A DNA stretch of 64,000 bases from CAVQBP01 sp963710745 (GCA_963710745.1 CAVQBP010000006.1:1-64000); one strand, 5' to 3'; shown: positions 28,673 through 37,960, counted from the first letter of the stretch. The notes: generated by a model from the sequence alone, not told the origin. Translations and numbers: made by a program.

Positions 28673-29047
28673 TTAATTCCCCGAATTGAGCCAAATCAAT
28701 GCTTCTTTAACACTATCAAAATACTTAAAATTACTCCATTTTGCATTGTGTTCAATTTTTTCGAAAAATAAGTGGTCATCTTTTATACGTGAAATTACGA
28801 TTGCAATTTTATCATTGGTCTTAAAACCAAATTTTTCTAATGCCTCTCCGTTTGTATAAAGCTTATAGATGCCTGAGCAATCCAGTTTAGTCTCTTTATG
28901 GTTAAATAAATACTTATGACAATTATTTTGATGAGCTAATTTTACCGCCTCAACTGAATATTTCTCTGCCTGTTTAAAGCTCAATTTTCCTTTAACGTTT
29001 ATATTAGCAAAATCTCCATCTCGATTATAATCAATTGTATAATCCAT
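28673..29047 (-). CDS. STAS/SpoIIAA-like small protein
   Basis: 124 residues with an alternating alpha/beta pattern: N-terminal strands (YTIDYNRDGDFANINVKGKL), a helix (FKQAEKYSVEAVKLA), the internal segment KIAIVISRIKDDHLFFE, and a C-terminal YFDSVKEALIWL helix. This layout resembles STAS-like domains that regulate partner proteins, but no diagnostic motif is certain. Lies between the sigma factor and rubrerythrin, both minus strand. Function unknown. Confidence 0.6.
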   Translation of the reverse strand: MDYTIDYNRDGDFANINVKGKLSFKQAEKYSVEAVKLAHQNNCHKYLFNHKETKLDCSGIYKLYTNGEALEKFGFKTNDKIAIVISRIKDDHLFFEKIEHNAKWSNFKYFDSVKEALIWLNSGN

Positions 29048-29101
29048 AATAATACCTCTCTAATCCAGCTCTTATATTCTTATAACTATAATGCGGCGAA
29101 T

Positions 29102-29599
29102 TTAAACTTTAATAAACCTGGCAGCAGGTGCTCTGCAAATTAAACGATTCTTTTCCGGTTTCTCAGATAAGATATTTCCACAGAAAGGGCAGAGATATAA
29201 TTCGCCATCGGATAAATCTTTCCCGTTCTCAAGAGCTACTAATGCTAAAAAATATAGCTGCGCATGGGCTTCTTTACTTTTAATTTCATTTTTAATTATA
29301 TGCTTTGCTTTATGATTATCGGAGACAGCTTGTTTCAGCATCAGGGGATACATCCTCCGGCTTTCGTTGGTCTCTCTTGCAATGGCAGATTTTATATTTT
29401 CTAATGTAGAGCTTATCCCGTTTAATGCATTCAGTTTACTCTGAGCATGAATTCTTTCGACTCTGGAAGATAGTCTAAATAATCGGGCTATATTTGGAAA
29501 ACCTTCCTGCATGGCTTTATTGGCAAAAGCACGATATTTCAAATTCGCCTGACTCTCATTTGCAAATGCTAATTTTAGATTCTCTTCAGTTTTAATCAT
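29102..29599 (-). CDS. rubrerythrin-like protein with altered iron sites
   Basis: 165 residues: ferritin-like di-iron domain then a short rubredoxin-like tail. In rubrerythrins the domain reduces peroxide using electrons from the Fe(Cys)4 centre. Ligands seen: Glu15 (NESQA), Glu48 and His51 (ERIH), Glu76 and Glu79 before MYP, His112. The Glu expected three residues before His112 is Lys109. The tail has Cys137 and Cys140 (CPFC) but only Cys155 of the second pair (LICRAP where CPxCGAP is usual), so the rubredoxin centre lacks one cysteine. The reading frame is intact. Element E lies 162 bp upstream in the sense direction. Confidence 0.85.
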   Translation of the reverse strand: MIKTEENLKLAFANESQANLKYRAFANKAMQEGFPNIARLFRLSSRVERIHAQSKLNALNGISSTLENIKSAIARETNESRRMYPLMLKQAVSDNHKAKHIIKNEIKSKEAHAQLYFLALVALENGKDLSDGELYLCPFCGNILSEKPEKNRLICRAPAARFIKV

Positions 29600-29760
29600 A
29601 TTTTTTTCTAATTGGGTAATAAAAAATGTTTTTAACTTGCTCCAATAATTGTAAAGCTAATATACTTATTCCAATAGTTTCTATTTTTCTGCTAAAAATC
29701 ATAGTAAGTGAATTAAGAAACTAATTATTATTTATCCAATGATAAGCAGATTTGATATGT

Positions 29761-29806
29761 TAAACTATCCTGCAAAGGGATGAAAAAAGGATTAGTTCTT
29801 TACCAT
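29761..29806 (-). promoter_or_regulatory. stress element copy E
   Basis: On the minus strand it reads GGTAAAGAACTAATCC, then TTTTTTCATCCCTTTG, then CAGGATAGTTTA. Sense-oriented to the rubrerythrin gene, 162 bp from its ATG. Confidence 0.75.
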
Positions 29807-30009
29807 ACAATTTAGGGGGGAATTAGCACTATGTAGAATACTTTCCTTTGAAAGAAAAATAAATGACCATGCTAAGTTACTTGCTACAAAATGTTTTGTA
29901 TTATTACCCGTAATAAACCTTTAGATTATTTTTTAGAATTTGAACGAGGATACAAATCAACCCAATTCAATTGTTTAAGACAAAAACAAAAAAAGTACAC
30001 CAAACAATG

Positions 30010-30180
30010 AAAGAGGTACAATGCTTCCACCTTTTGTAATTTTTTCTGTTTCTATCGCCTTTACAATTACTCTGTCCATCCAATGGTCTTAAATTCACTT
30101 TAACCATTTATAAATCTTTAATAAAATACTTTTTTAATTATAAGCACTTTTAGAATGCAAGATTAATAAAATATAACAAT
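30010..30180 (-). pseudogene. second groES copy, N-terminal relic with promoter region
   Basis: From ATG at 30107 the minus strand reads MVKVNLRPL, then after a frame change DRVIVKAIETEKITKGGSIV, clearly the GroES N-terminus (intact copy at 37.9 kb: DRVIVKPMETEEITKGGIIV). The rest of the gene is missing and the sequence ends in A/T-rich DNA near 30000. The upstream ~70 bp also resembles the intact groES leader (GCAAGATTAA and AAAATATAA blocks), so a promoter plus gene start was duplicated and then decayed. Confidence 0.75.
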
Positions 30181-30214
30181 TTCTACATCGAATGGTTTAA
30201 GTAAAAGTCTTCCT

Positions 30215-30916
30215 TCAGCTCAAATTTCTATTTTGTCGTTTTCTTAATTCTTCTAATAGCTCCAATTGTAATTCTTGTATTTCAACCATTCTTTCCCATT
30301 GTTGTATCAATAAATGGTCAACCTTTTGATGAAGTTGTCTTAGCTCTAATTCTGTTTTTAAATTTATTTTATAATCTTGTTCTGCACGATTTCTATCTCT
30401 AGCTTCCTGCCTATTCTGACTCATCATAATTATCGGAGCTTGAATTGCTGCAAGACAAGATAAAACCAGATTTAATAAAATAAATGGATAGGGGTCAAAT
30501 AATCTTGTGATTATTACATATGTATTAATCGAAATCCAAAATATTATAATTAAGAAAAATATTATTATAAATTTCCAACTGCCGCCGAAAGATGCTATTA
30601 AATCAGAGAGTTTTTCTCCAAATGTTAATTTAGAAAAAAATTCCTTTTCAACATTAACGGAAATTGACTCATGCTCAGTTAATTTATTAATAACATCTAT
30701 TTCAAGATTTGAAAGCTCTCCTTTTTCATCCGATATTAATTTTTTTAAATATTCTTTCCGGTATTTTTGTAAATCTTCCCTGCATATAAACCCATTTATA
30801 TTCCAATTTGGATTTTGTATCTTTATAAGATCTGCTATCGATGGTCTAACAATGATTGAAGGGAGAATTTCCTTTTGTGTTTCATCTCGACCACATATCT
30901 GACATTTTCTTTTCAT
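30215..30916 (-). CDS. DUF1003 membrane protein with N-terminal cysteine cluster
   Basis: 233 residues. N-terminus CQICGRD followed ~40 residues later by ICRED looks like a small zinc knuckle (inference). The DUF1003 core follows: FGGSWKFIIIFFLIIIFW, PFILLNLVLSCLAAIQAPII, MMSQNRQEARDRNRAEQDY, then a coiled-coil-like acidic/basic tail (LHQKVDHLLIQQWERMVEIQ). Two membrane helices at about 113-132 and 145-165. Function of DUF1003 is not established. Element F lies 98 bp upstream in the sense direction. Confidence 0.9.
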   Translation of the reverse strand: MKRKCQICGRDETQKEILPSIIVRPSIADLIKIQNPNWNINGFICREDLQKYRKEYLKKLISDEKGELSNLEIDVINKLTEHESISVNVEKEFFSKLTFGEKLSDLIASFGGSWKFIIIFFLIIIFWISINTYVIITRLFDPYPFILLNLVLSCLAAIQAPIIMMSQNRQEARDRNRAEQDYKINLKTELELRQLHQKVDHLLIQQWERMVEIQELQLELLEELRKRQNRNLS

Positions 30917-31013
30917 CCAAACTCACTTTAAAGACAGGTTAAACAAAATAACCAATATAAACTTTAACGAACCATTTGAATATTTTTTGTAATAATACAA
31001 GGATTTGACATTT

Positions 31014-31058
31014 CAATCTATCCTCCAAAGGGATGAAAAAGGGATTAGTACTTTATAG
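31014..31058 (-). promoter_or_regulatory. stress element copy F
   Basis: Minus strand: ATAAAGTACTAATCC, then CTTTTTCATCCCTTTG, then GAGGATAGATTG. Sense-oriented to the DUF1003 gene, 98 bp from its ATG. Closest relative is copy H (groES), sharing GAGGATAGATT. Confidence 0.78.
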
Positions 31059-31144
31059 TATATCAGGAGATAATCGTACCGCTGCTAATCGCTTGTATTA
31101 GGATTGATTAACATCTACATTATTTATTTGAAGGAATGTGCATT

Positions 31145-31529
31145 ATGAAAGAATCTATGCAAATTTTAATTGCCGAAACTGATACAAAAATTGTTAACCA
31201 GCTTAAAAATGATCTAGTTTCCTTTGGTCACAAAGTTTTTCCTGGTGTAACTAGTGGTGAAGATTTAATGAAGTATGCTGAGCTTTTAAATCCTTCACTG
31301 ATTATTACGGATATCAACCTTAATGGTCAACCCGATGGGGTTGAAGCAATAGCCCCGTTTACAGAGTAGTTATAATATTCCATATTTTTTTATTACTGCT
31401 TGTGATGATTACAGCAGCCTCATTTACTCTTATATTTTAAATCCGGTTAGTATAATAAAAAGACCTATTGACCAAAACAATCTCTATGAAAGTGTTGAAA
31501 AAACTCAGCTGCATCCCGAAATGGTTTAG
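31145..31529 (+). pseudogene. single-domain response regulator (receiver), frameshifted
   Basis: Starts MKESMQILIAETDTKIVNQL (ATG 31145, AAGGA 9 bp upstream) with phospho-acceptor Asp in LIITDINLNG. The frame stops at 31369. In another frame the receiver continues SYNIPYFFITACDDYSSLIY and IIKRPIDQNNLYESVEK to a stop at 31529, giving the conserved Thr and Lys. One indel between about 31345 and 31365 explains it. The rejoined protein has receiver length with no output domain. Confidence 0.75.
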
Positions 31530-31905
31530 AAATCCCCTTCGAAAAAAAATGAAGAACTTTTAAAGATATTAAAATCAAATGGAAGGAATTTATTATATCA
31601 AATAATTTTATTAAGGTTAAATGTTTTTTTATTGCATTTTAGCAGGTGAGATTCTGTCTGGGCAATAGTTGCAGGGGTTCAACATTATGTGAAATGTAAT
31701 ATTATTTTTTGATATCTAATATTCAAAAAACCGCAAAAAAAAATCAAATATACCAAAGGAAGGTTTCCCCATCCTTCTTCAGCAAAATTAGCTACCGGCT
31801 CACCCGAAAGATTTAATCCCCTTTCCATCCTTTTGAACTATTGTATTGCAGTTTATTCCTTTATAATTTATTACATAATTAGATAATAATATTAGGATTA
31901 AAAAG
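31530..31905. other. intergenic region with element G
   Basis: 376 bp, AT-rich, no supported ORF; contains stress element G at 31801-31846. Confidence 0.5.
31801..31846 (+). promoter_or_regulatory. stress element copy G
   Basis: CACCCGAAAGATTTAATCC, then CCTTTCCATCCTTTTG and AACTATTG. Sense-oriented, 60 bp before the CsbD-like gene and its downstream ftsH. Confidence 0.72.
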
Positions 31906-32130
31906 ATGGAATTTATAAAAAGCACGGCAGTTCAACAATTCGCCGCTTCTGCCAATCCAAAGATAGAAAATTGGTATATCCAAAAAGCTAAACTAAAGAA
32001 GAGATATCCAATTTTAACTGATAATGATTTAAGCTATGATGACGCTATAAATGGTAAAATATGGGATAAACTTAAAATTAAGTTTGGCTTAATAAAGGAA
32101 GAATTGCAAAAAATAATTTCCGCAGATTGA
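31906..32130 (+). CDS. CsbD-like small stress protein
   Basis: 74 residues. The middle and end, AKLKKRYPILTDNDLSYDDA and DKLKIKFGLIKEELQKIIS, match the CsbD-like pattern (K-L-K-x-x-Y-x-x-LTDDDL, then a helix pair with GxxKEE). The N-terminal 20 residues are not typical. CsbD proteins are general-stress proteins with unknown biochemistry. Directly under element G and 106 bp before ftsH, so probably expressed with it. Confidence 0.7.
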   Translation: MEFIKSTAVQQFAASANPKIENWYIQKAKLKKRYPILTDNDLSYDDAINGKIWDKLKIKFGLIKEELQKIISAD

Positions 32131-32236
32131 CTTTGTTGATTGACGGGAAATATTATGTTAAAGAATTATAAAAAATAAAATCAATCAATAACCGGATAAA
32201 ATCTATTTTCAATCCTAAAGAAATAAAGAATTCCAA

Positions 32237-34239
32237 ATGACAATTAATTCCCAAAATAAAAAAAATAGAAGCAGCCGTAATAAGCTTCATAAAATCCCTA
32301 ATACCGGGCTAGAATGGTGGAGAATCATTATAGCTTTATTTTTAATATGGATAATTGCTTCATATTTTATGAAATCTTTTGAAGGCCCTCCCAGGATAAG
32401 CATCCCTTACAGTAAATTCAAACAACAAGTGTCGGATAAAAATGTTGCTGAAATTACAATGGAGGGGAATAATATTTCCGGTAAATTTCAAAATAAATTT
32501 ATAAAAGTATATAAAACCGGCGATACAACAGCTTATAAAAATTTTTCAACGATTAAGCCCTCTATTCAAGATCCCGATTTGATGACGGCATTGGAGAAAA
32601 ATAATGTAATAATTAATGCCGAAGAAAAAAGTGATAATAGTTGGATTACATATTTTATTTTCCTTGGTCTTCCATTGATATTAATGTTAGCCTACTTTTC
32701 TTATATGCGGAGAAAAACACAAGGCAAAGGTGGTGGAATGATCGGGGGAGGTTTTTTTGGTGTTGGGAAGTCAACTGCCAAAAGATTTAAAAAGAAAAAT
32801 CCAACATTACATTTAATGATGTTGCGGGTTTGAATAATGCAAAAAATGATCTCCAGGAAATTATTGATTATTTAAAGGAACCGGGAAAATTTTCTGCACT
32901 GGGGGCAAATATGCCAAAAGGGATTTTATTAATGGGCCCCCCGGGAACAGGTAAAACTTTATTAGCACGTGCTACTGCCGGAGAGGCGAATGTTACCTTT
33001 TTCAGTATTAGCGGATCGGAATTTATTGAGATGTTCGTCGGCGTGGGTGCTTCGCGTGTAAGAAATATGTTTGAAAATGCTAAAAAAGAAGCACCATCTG
33101 TTATTTTTATAGATGAAATAGATTCAATTGGCAGAGCACGCGGTACTGGTTTGGGCGGCGGACATGATGAGAGGGAGCAGACTTTAAATCAAATCTTATC
33201 GGAAATGGACGGCTTTGAACAAAATGAATCTGTTGTTGTTATGGCTGCGACAAATCGACCGGATGTTCTGGATACAGCTTTAATTCGCCCCGGGAGATTT
33301 GATAGACAAATTACTCTTGAACTTCCTTATAAGGAAGCACGAAAGAAAATTATTGAAATTCATACCAGGCATGTTCCTTTGGCTGATAATGTTGTTCTTG
33401 AAAATCTCGCAGCTCGTACTGTGGGTTTTTCCGGGGCCGATTTAAAGAATCTGGTTAATGAAGCTGCTCTGCTTGCCGGTCGTAAAAAAAAGGATAAGGT
33501 TGATAAAGATGATTTTGATGAAGCAAGGGATAAAGTTTTGCTTGGAGCCAAACGTGAAGAAATTATAACCGAAGAAGAGAAAAGAGTTATTGCATATCAT
33601 GAAGCCGGGCATGCATTAATTGCAAAGCTGCTTCCCGGTACCGATCCTTTGCAGAAAGTATCAATTATTCCGCGCGGGCGCTCTTTGGGTGTAACAGAGC
33701 AGATTCCTGAAATTGAGAGGCATAATTTAAAACGACAATATCTGCTCAATAGAATTGCTGTTAGCCTGGGTGGAAGAGCTGCAGAAAAAATTATTTTTAA
33801 CGACTATACCAACGGTGCTGAAAGTGATCTTAAAATGGTTACAAGGATTGCAAAGAAAATGGTCTGTCAATGGGGAATGAGCGATAAATTAGGCCCGGTC
33901 TCTTTCAAACTGGGTGAAGAACATCCGTTCCTGGGAAGAGAATTAGCTGAACCGAAAGATTTTAGCGATTCAACGGGAAGAATTATAGATGAAGAAATTC
34001 AGAAAATAATTAAGGATATGGAACAAAAAGTTAATAATATATTAAATAAAAATCTTGTAAAGCTTGATGCCTTAGCTGAAGCACTACTTGCAAATGAGAC
34101 ACTTGAAAAAACCCAGATTGATTGGATTCTTGATAAAGTATCGAATAATGGTTCTGAAAAAGAAAAAGAGAAATTGGAAGAAGCAGGAAAAGAATCGAGC
34201 GATTCTGAAGTAAACGAGAGTATGAGAAATATGGTTTAA
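32237..34239 (+). pseudogene. ftsH: ftsH (AAA+ membrane zinc protease) with a single-base frameshift
   Basis: FtsH degrades membrane and short-lived cytosolic proteins. First frame: cytosolic start, helix IIIALFLIWIIASYF, periplasmic domain from YSKFKQQV to ~130, second helix YFIFLGLPLILMLAYFSYM, then GVGKSTAKRF. The frame stops at 32831. The second frame carries NNAKNDLQEIIDYLK, Walker A GPPGTGKT, Walker B VIFIDEIDS, arginine fingers in RPGRFDR, and zinc motif HEAGH. At 32806-32810 the expected N-P-T-L-T-F-N-D-V-A-G is lost through one missing A; restoring it joins the frames into ~667 residues, normal for FtsH. Everything else is conserved, so a sequencing indel is a real alternative to inactivation. 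Confidence 0.88.
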
Positions 34240-34295
34240 ATGAAATCCTTAAAAAGATACTACTCATTTTCAAATAATTATTTAGAAAAAAAATA

Positions 34296-34781
34296 GTGAA
34301 AAAATTTGAAACAGAAATTCATTTAAGCCGTGAAATGCTCCTGATGGATGCGACACTTATTGGTGTTGGTGTTATGATCGGAGCGGGAATATTCGTTCTT
34401 ACCGGTATTGCCGCAGGTGTTGCTGGTCCAGCTCTTATTCAGCAAAGTACATAAAAAGAATTTTTCACCCCATCTTTCTATTCTTTTTTATTTATTCATT
34501 GTAGTAAGGCAGTTTCCCTCCCCATTGAAGACGTAGCAAGCGCAGCAGATATAATGTTTTTGCTTTTATTCCTGCAGGTAAATATCACTCTGATAAGATT
34601 AAGAAAGAAAAGCCCAGATCTTGACCACGGATTTTTTACCCCCTTCTTTCCATATTTATCCATATTGGGAATTCTCCTTCTTTTATTCCTGGCTTTTTAT
34701 ATGTTCGAATACAGTCCTACTGCATGGATAGTTGCCGGAATTTGGGTTGCAATTGGTTTATTCGTATATAAAGATTGTTAA
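34296..34781 (+). pseudogene. APC-family amino acid permease with large internal deletion
   Basis: From GTG 34296 the frame reads REMLLMDATLIGVGVMIGAG then IFVLTGIAAGVAGPALI, the first helix of cationic amino-acid transporters, and stops at 34454. At about 34515-34781 the C-terminal part follows: LPIEDVASAADIMFLLLF, NITLIRLRKKSPDL and a final helix pair to YKDC. The ~12-helix family protein is ~450-500 residues, so roughly 350 residues between the two ends are gone. Clear deletion derivative; no function expected. Confidence 0.85.
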
Positions 34782-35143
34782 AAAGCTTAATAATATACAG
34801 TTGGAAATTCTTAAGAGACTGTACTATGCTATTTATTGTTTTGATTTCTAGAATTATTAAAAAGAAGTCATTTGCCAGATCAAAAATACATCATTATGAA
34901 TAAACTGGCGTCCCGATTTCGAAAGTAAGATCCCTATATTAAATTCTTGTATGATTATTGGCTTCTGTATCAAACAGAAATAAATTTTCCCAATTAATTA
35001 AGTCTATCAATCGAATACTTTAAAAAACAGGGTGTAATATTATTGCATACCATAAATGAATCTATTAATTTGCTAAAGAAAATTTAATTCATATAAATCC
35101 ATATATGAGTATCCTTAATCCATAGAGAGTTAAACAAGTAATA
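34782..35143. other. intergenic, possible degenerate stress element
   Basis: 362 bp with no gene. Near 34914-34962 CGAAAGTAAGATCCC followed by ATTCTTGTATGATTATTGG loosely resembles the stress element before the second response regulator, but the central core is not kept, so I do not count it as a copy. Confidence 0.3.
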
Positions 35144-35845
35144 ATGAAAAAAATTCTAATCGTGGTTATTGAAGACAACCGGTTATTGCGGGATGGTATA
35201 ACTGCGATGATTAAGGAACAGCCGGATCTAAAAGTAACAGCTGCCTTTGGTGACTGTGCAAAAGCATTACAATTTATCCGCCAATCTCAACCCGATATAG
35301 TCCTTCTGGATCTCGGTTTACGAAATCAAAATAGTTTAAACCTGGCAAAAGTATTAAAAAAGGATTTTCAGAAAATAAAAATTATAATGATGGATCTTGT
35401 TCCCCTGCAGGAAGATTTATTAGTTTTTGTGCAAGCAGGGGTTTCAGGGTTTATACTTAAAGAAGCAACTGTGGATGAATTTCTTAAAACAATCAGATCG
35501 GTTGCCGGCGGGGCTAAAGCGCTGCCACCGAATTTAACCGAGTCACTCTTTTCCCAGATTGTTTATAATGCAGTAAAGGAGTCAAATCATTCAAAGATAA
35601 TTAGTTCAGTAAAAATGACGAAACGCGAACGGCAGGTAATTGAATTGGTATCAGATGGTTTGAGCAATAAAGAAATTGCACAAAAGCTTAATCTTTCGAC
35701 TTATACTGTAAAGAGTCATATCCATAACATATTGGAAAAGCTTGCTATCCACACACGTGTACAGATTGCAAAATTCGCGCATACTTCAAATGATTATACT
35801 ACAGATATAAAATCAATTTCTTTAAACGAAGGGCAAGAGGACTAA
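35144..35845 (+). CDS. NarL/FixJ-type response regulator, second sister copy
   Basis: 233 residues, collinear with the regulator at 26 kb through both domains. Receiver Asp56 (VLLDLGLRN), Glu10-Asp11, Lys106 (FILKEAT); the switch Ser/Thr position is Asp84 (IIMMD) as in its sister. HTH about 165-225 (MTKRERQVIELVSDGLSNKE, VKSHIHNILEKL). Such conserved replacement in both suggests a family-specific activation mode (inference). Convergent with groEL, sharing a bidirectional terminator. Confidence 0.93.
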   Translation: MKKILIVVIEDNRLLRDGITAMIKEQPDLKVTAAFGDCAKALQFIRQSQPDIVLLDLGLRNQNSLNLAKVLKKDFQKIKIIMMDLVPLQEDLLVFVQAGVSGFILKEATVDEFLKTIRSVAGGAKALPPNLTESLFSQIVYNAVKESNHSKIISSVKMTKRERQVIELVSDGLSNKEIAQKLNLSTYTVKSHIHNILEKLAIHTRVQIAKFAHTSNDYTTDIKSISLNEGQED

Positions 35846-35929
35846 TCCTGTCCATATCCTTTTGCATTTTTACATCACAATCTTTAATCTTCTTTTAATC
35901 GGTATTTAATCTTAATAAACCGGGAATAT

Positions 35930-35961
35930 AAAGGCGATCCTATTAATAGAAATCGCCTTTT
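35930..35961. terminator. bidirectional terminator between response regulator and groEL
   Basis: AAAGGCGAT pairs with ATCGCCTTT across a 13-base loop; A-run on the left and T-run on the right allow termination in both directions. Confidence 0.75.
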
Positions 35962-35984
35962 AAATCATTTGATTGAATGACTTT

Positions 35985-37625
35985 TTAATACATTCCGCCC
36001 ATATCACCCATCCCGCCGCCGGGCATTGGAGGCATAGCAGACTCTTTTTCTTTCTTCTCATAAACTACTGCTTCGGTTGTAATTAAAAGAGACGCAACAG
36101 ATGCTGCATTCTCTAAAGCTGTTCTTGTAACTTTAGTAGGATCGATAACACCTGATTTTATCAGGTTTTCATAAGTTTCAGTTGCAGCATTAAATCCGAA
36201 GTCATCTTTACCTTCTTTAACTTTCTGCAGCACAACAGAACCTTCTATACCGGCATTATTAACTATCTGTCTTAATGGTTCTTCAAGAGCTTTCTGTATT
36301 ATCTTTACTCCGGTTGTTTGGTCAAGGTTATCTCCCTTAATTTTCTCCAGACCAGCGATTGCTCTAATAAATGCCACACCGCCGCCGGCTACTATTCCCT
36401 CTTGAACTGCCGCACGGGTAGCGTGAAGCGCATCTTCAACACGGGCTTTCTTTTCCTTCATTTCAATTTCCGTAGATGCACCTATCTTTAATACTGCAAC
36501 ACCGCCTGAGAGCTTTGCTAATCTCTCCTGGAGTTTTTCTTTATCATAATCGGATGTAGTTTTATCAATCTGGGCTTTTATCTCATTAATTCTTTTCTTT
36601 ATATCATCTGTTTTGCCGGCACCTTCTACTATTGTAGTATTATCTTTATCTATAACAACTTTTTTTGCACTGCCAAGGTAAGATATTGTTGCATTTTCCA
36701 ATTTGAATCCTCTCTCTTCGGAAATAACAGTACCGCTGGTTAATACTGCTATATCTTCCAGCATAGCTTTTCTTCTATCGCCAAACCCGGGAGCTTTTAC
36801 AGCAGCAACTTTTAAAGTACCCCTTAATCTATTTACTACTAATGTAGCAAGCGCTTCTCCTTCCAGGTCTTCAGTAACAATCAGCAGTGCTTTTCCTGCC
36901 TGTGCAACCTTTTCTAAAATGGGAAGAAGGTCCTTCATTGCCGAGATTTTTTTATCATGAATCAAGATATAAGGATCTTCAAGTATTGCTTCCATATTCT
37001 CCGTATCGGTTACAAAATAGGGTGATAAATAACCTCTATCGAACTGCATGCCCTCAACAACTTCAAGTGAAGTCTCGGTTCCTTTTGCTTCTTCAACAGT
37101 AATAACTCCATCTTTCCCGACTTTCTCCATTGCATCTGCAATAAGTTCACCAATTGTCTTATCATTATTAGCAGAAATAGAACCTACCTGAGAAATTTCA
37201 TTTCTCCCTTCAACTTCCCGGCTGATAGATTTTAAATATTCGACAACATGATTAACTGCTAAATCAATACCTCTTTTTAAATCCATCGGATTTGCACCGG
37301 CAGTAACATTCTTTAAACCTTCACGGTAAATTGCCTGGGCTAAAACTGTTGCTGTTGTAGTACCATCACCAGCTACATCACTTGTTTTAGTGGCAACTTC
37401 TCGAACCATTTGTGCGCCCATGTTTTCCGTGGGATCTTCCAGGTCAATTTCTTTAGCTACAGAAACACCATCTTTTGTAACCGTAGGTGCTCCAAATTTT
37501 TTCTCAAGAATAACATTACGTCCTTTAGGGCCTAATGTAACTTTTACAGCATTTGCCAGTTTGTCCACACCTCTTCTCAATTTATTGCGGGCTTCACTAT
37601 TAAATTCAATTAATTTTGATGACAT
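35985..37625 (-). CDS. groL: chaperonin GroEL (Hsp60)
   Basis: 546 residues, full-length type I chaperonin. ATP-site segments VTLGPKGRNVILEKKFGAP and AGDGTTTATVLAQ, the equatorial/intermediate hinge GGGVAFIRA and the C-terminal Gly-Met tail (PGGGMGDMGGMY) are all present. Folds proteins in the cytosol with GroES, encoded 35 bp upstream on the same strand. No CIRCE inverted repeat (TTAGCACTC pair) is seen before groES; stress element H is there instead. Confidence 0.98.
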   Translation of the reverse strand: MSSKLIEFNSEARNKLRRGVDKLANAVKVTLGPKGRNVILEKKFGAPTVTKDGVSVAKEIDLEDPTENMGAQMVREVATKTSDVAGDGTTTATVLAQAIYREGLKNVTAGANPMDLKRGIDLAVNHVVEYLKSISREVEGRNEISQVGSISANNDKTIGELIADAMEKVGKDGVITVEEAKGTETSLEVVEGMQFDRGYLSPYFVTDTENMEAILEDPYILIHDKKISAMKDLLPILEKVAQAGKALLIVTEDLEGEALATLVVNRLRGTLKVAAVKAPGFGDRRKAMLEDIAVLTSGTVISEERGFKLENATISYLGSAKKVVIDKDNTTIVEGAGKTDDIKKRINEIKAQIDKTTSDYDKEKLQERLAKLSGGVAVLKIGASTEIEMKEKKARVEDALHATRAAVQEGIVAGGGVAFIRAIAGLEKIKGDNLDQTTGVKIIQKALEEPLRQIVNNAGIEGSVVLQKVKEGKDDFGFNAATETYENLIKSGVIDPTKVTRTALENAASVASLLITTEAVVYEKKEKESAMPPMPGGGMGDMGGMY

Positions 37626-37660
37626 TTTTAAACCTCTTTAAAATTATAATTCTCAAAAAT

Positions 37661-37960
37661 TCATTTACCAATTATTGCGAAGATATCACTCTCCCGCATA
37701 ATTAAATATTCCTCACCTTCAACGGTAACTTCTGTACCGCTGTATTTTCCATACAGAACTTTATCCCCTTCTTTCACTTCCAATTTAACTTGTTTTCCAT
37801 CTTCAGCAACTTTTCCTGGACCAACAGCCACTATTGTTCCTTCAATAGGTTTTTCTTTTGCTGTATCAGGAACAATGATTCCGCCTTTAGTTATTTCTTC
37901 TGTTTCCATTGGTTTTACAATAACTCTGTCCGCCAACGGTCTTAAATTAACTTTAATCAT
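37661..37960 (-). CDS. groES: co-chaperonin GroES
   Basis: 99 residues, heptameric lid of GroEL. LRPLADRVIVKPMETEEITK, the mobile loop GGIIVPDTAKEKP and the C-terminal EGEEYLIMRESDIFAII are intact. GGAGG before the ATG at 37960. Heads the groES-groEL operon; element H is 113 bp upstream in sense orientation. A decayed second copy of the gene start lies at 30.0-30.2 kb. Confidence 0.98.
   Translation of the reverse strand: MIKVNLRPLADRVIVKPMETEEITKGGIIVPDTAKEKPIEGTIVAVGPGKVAEDGKQVKLEVKEGDKVLYGKYSGTEVTVEGEEYLIMRESDIFAIIGK

Noticed and set aside
34914..34962. Ninth stress-element copy before the second response regulator
   Set aside because: Flanking bases look similar but the CCTTTTTCATCCCTTTG core is not conserved.
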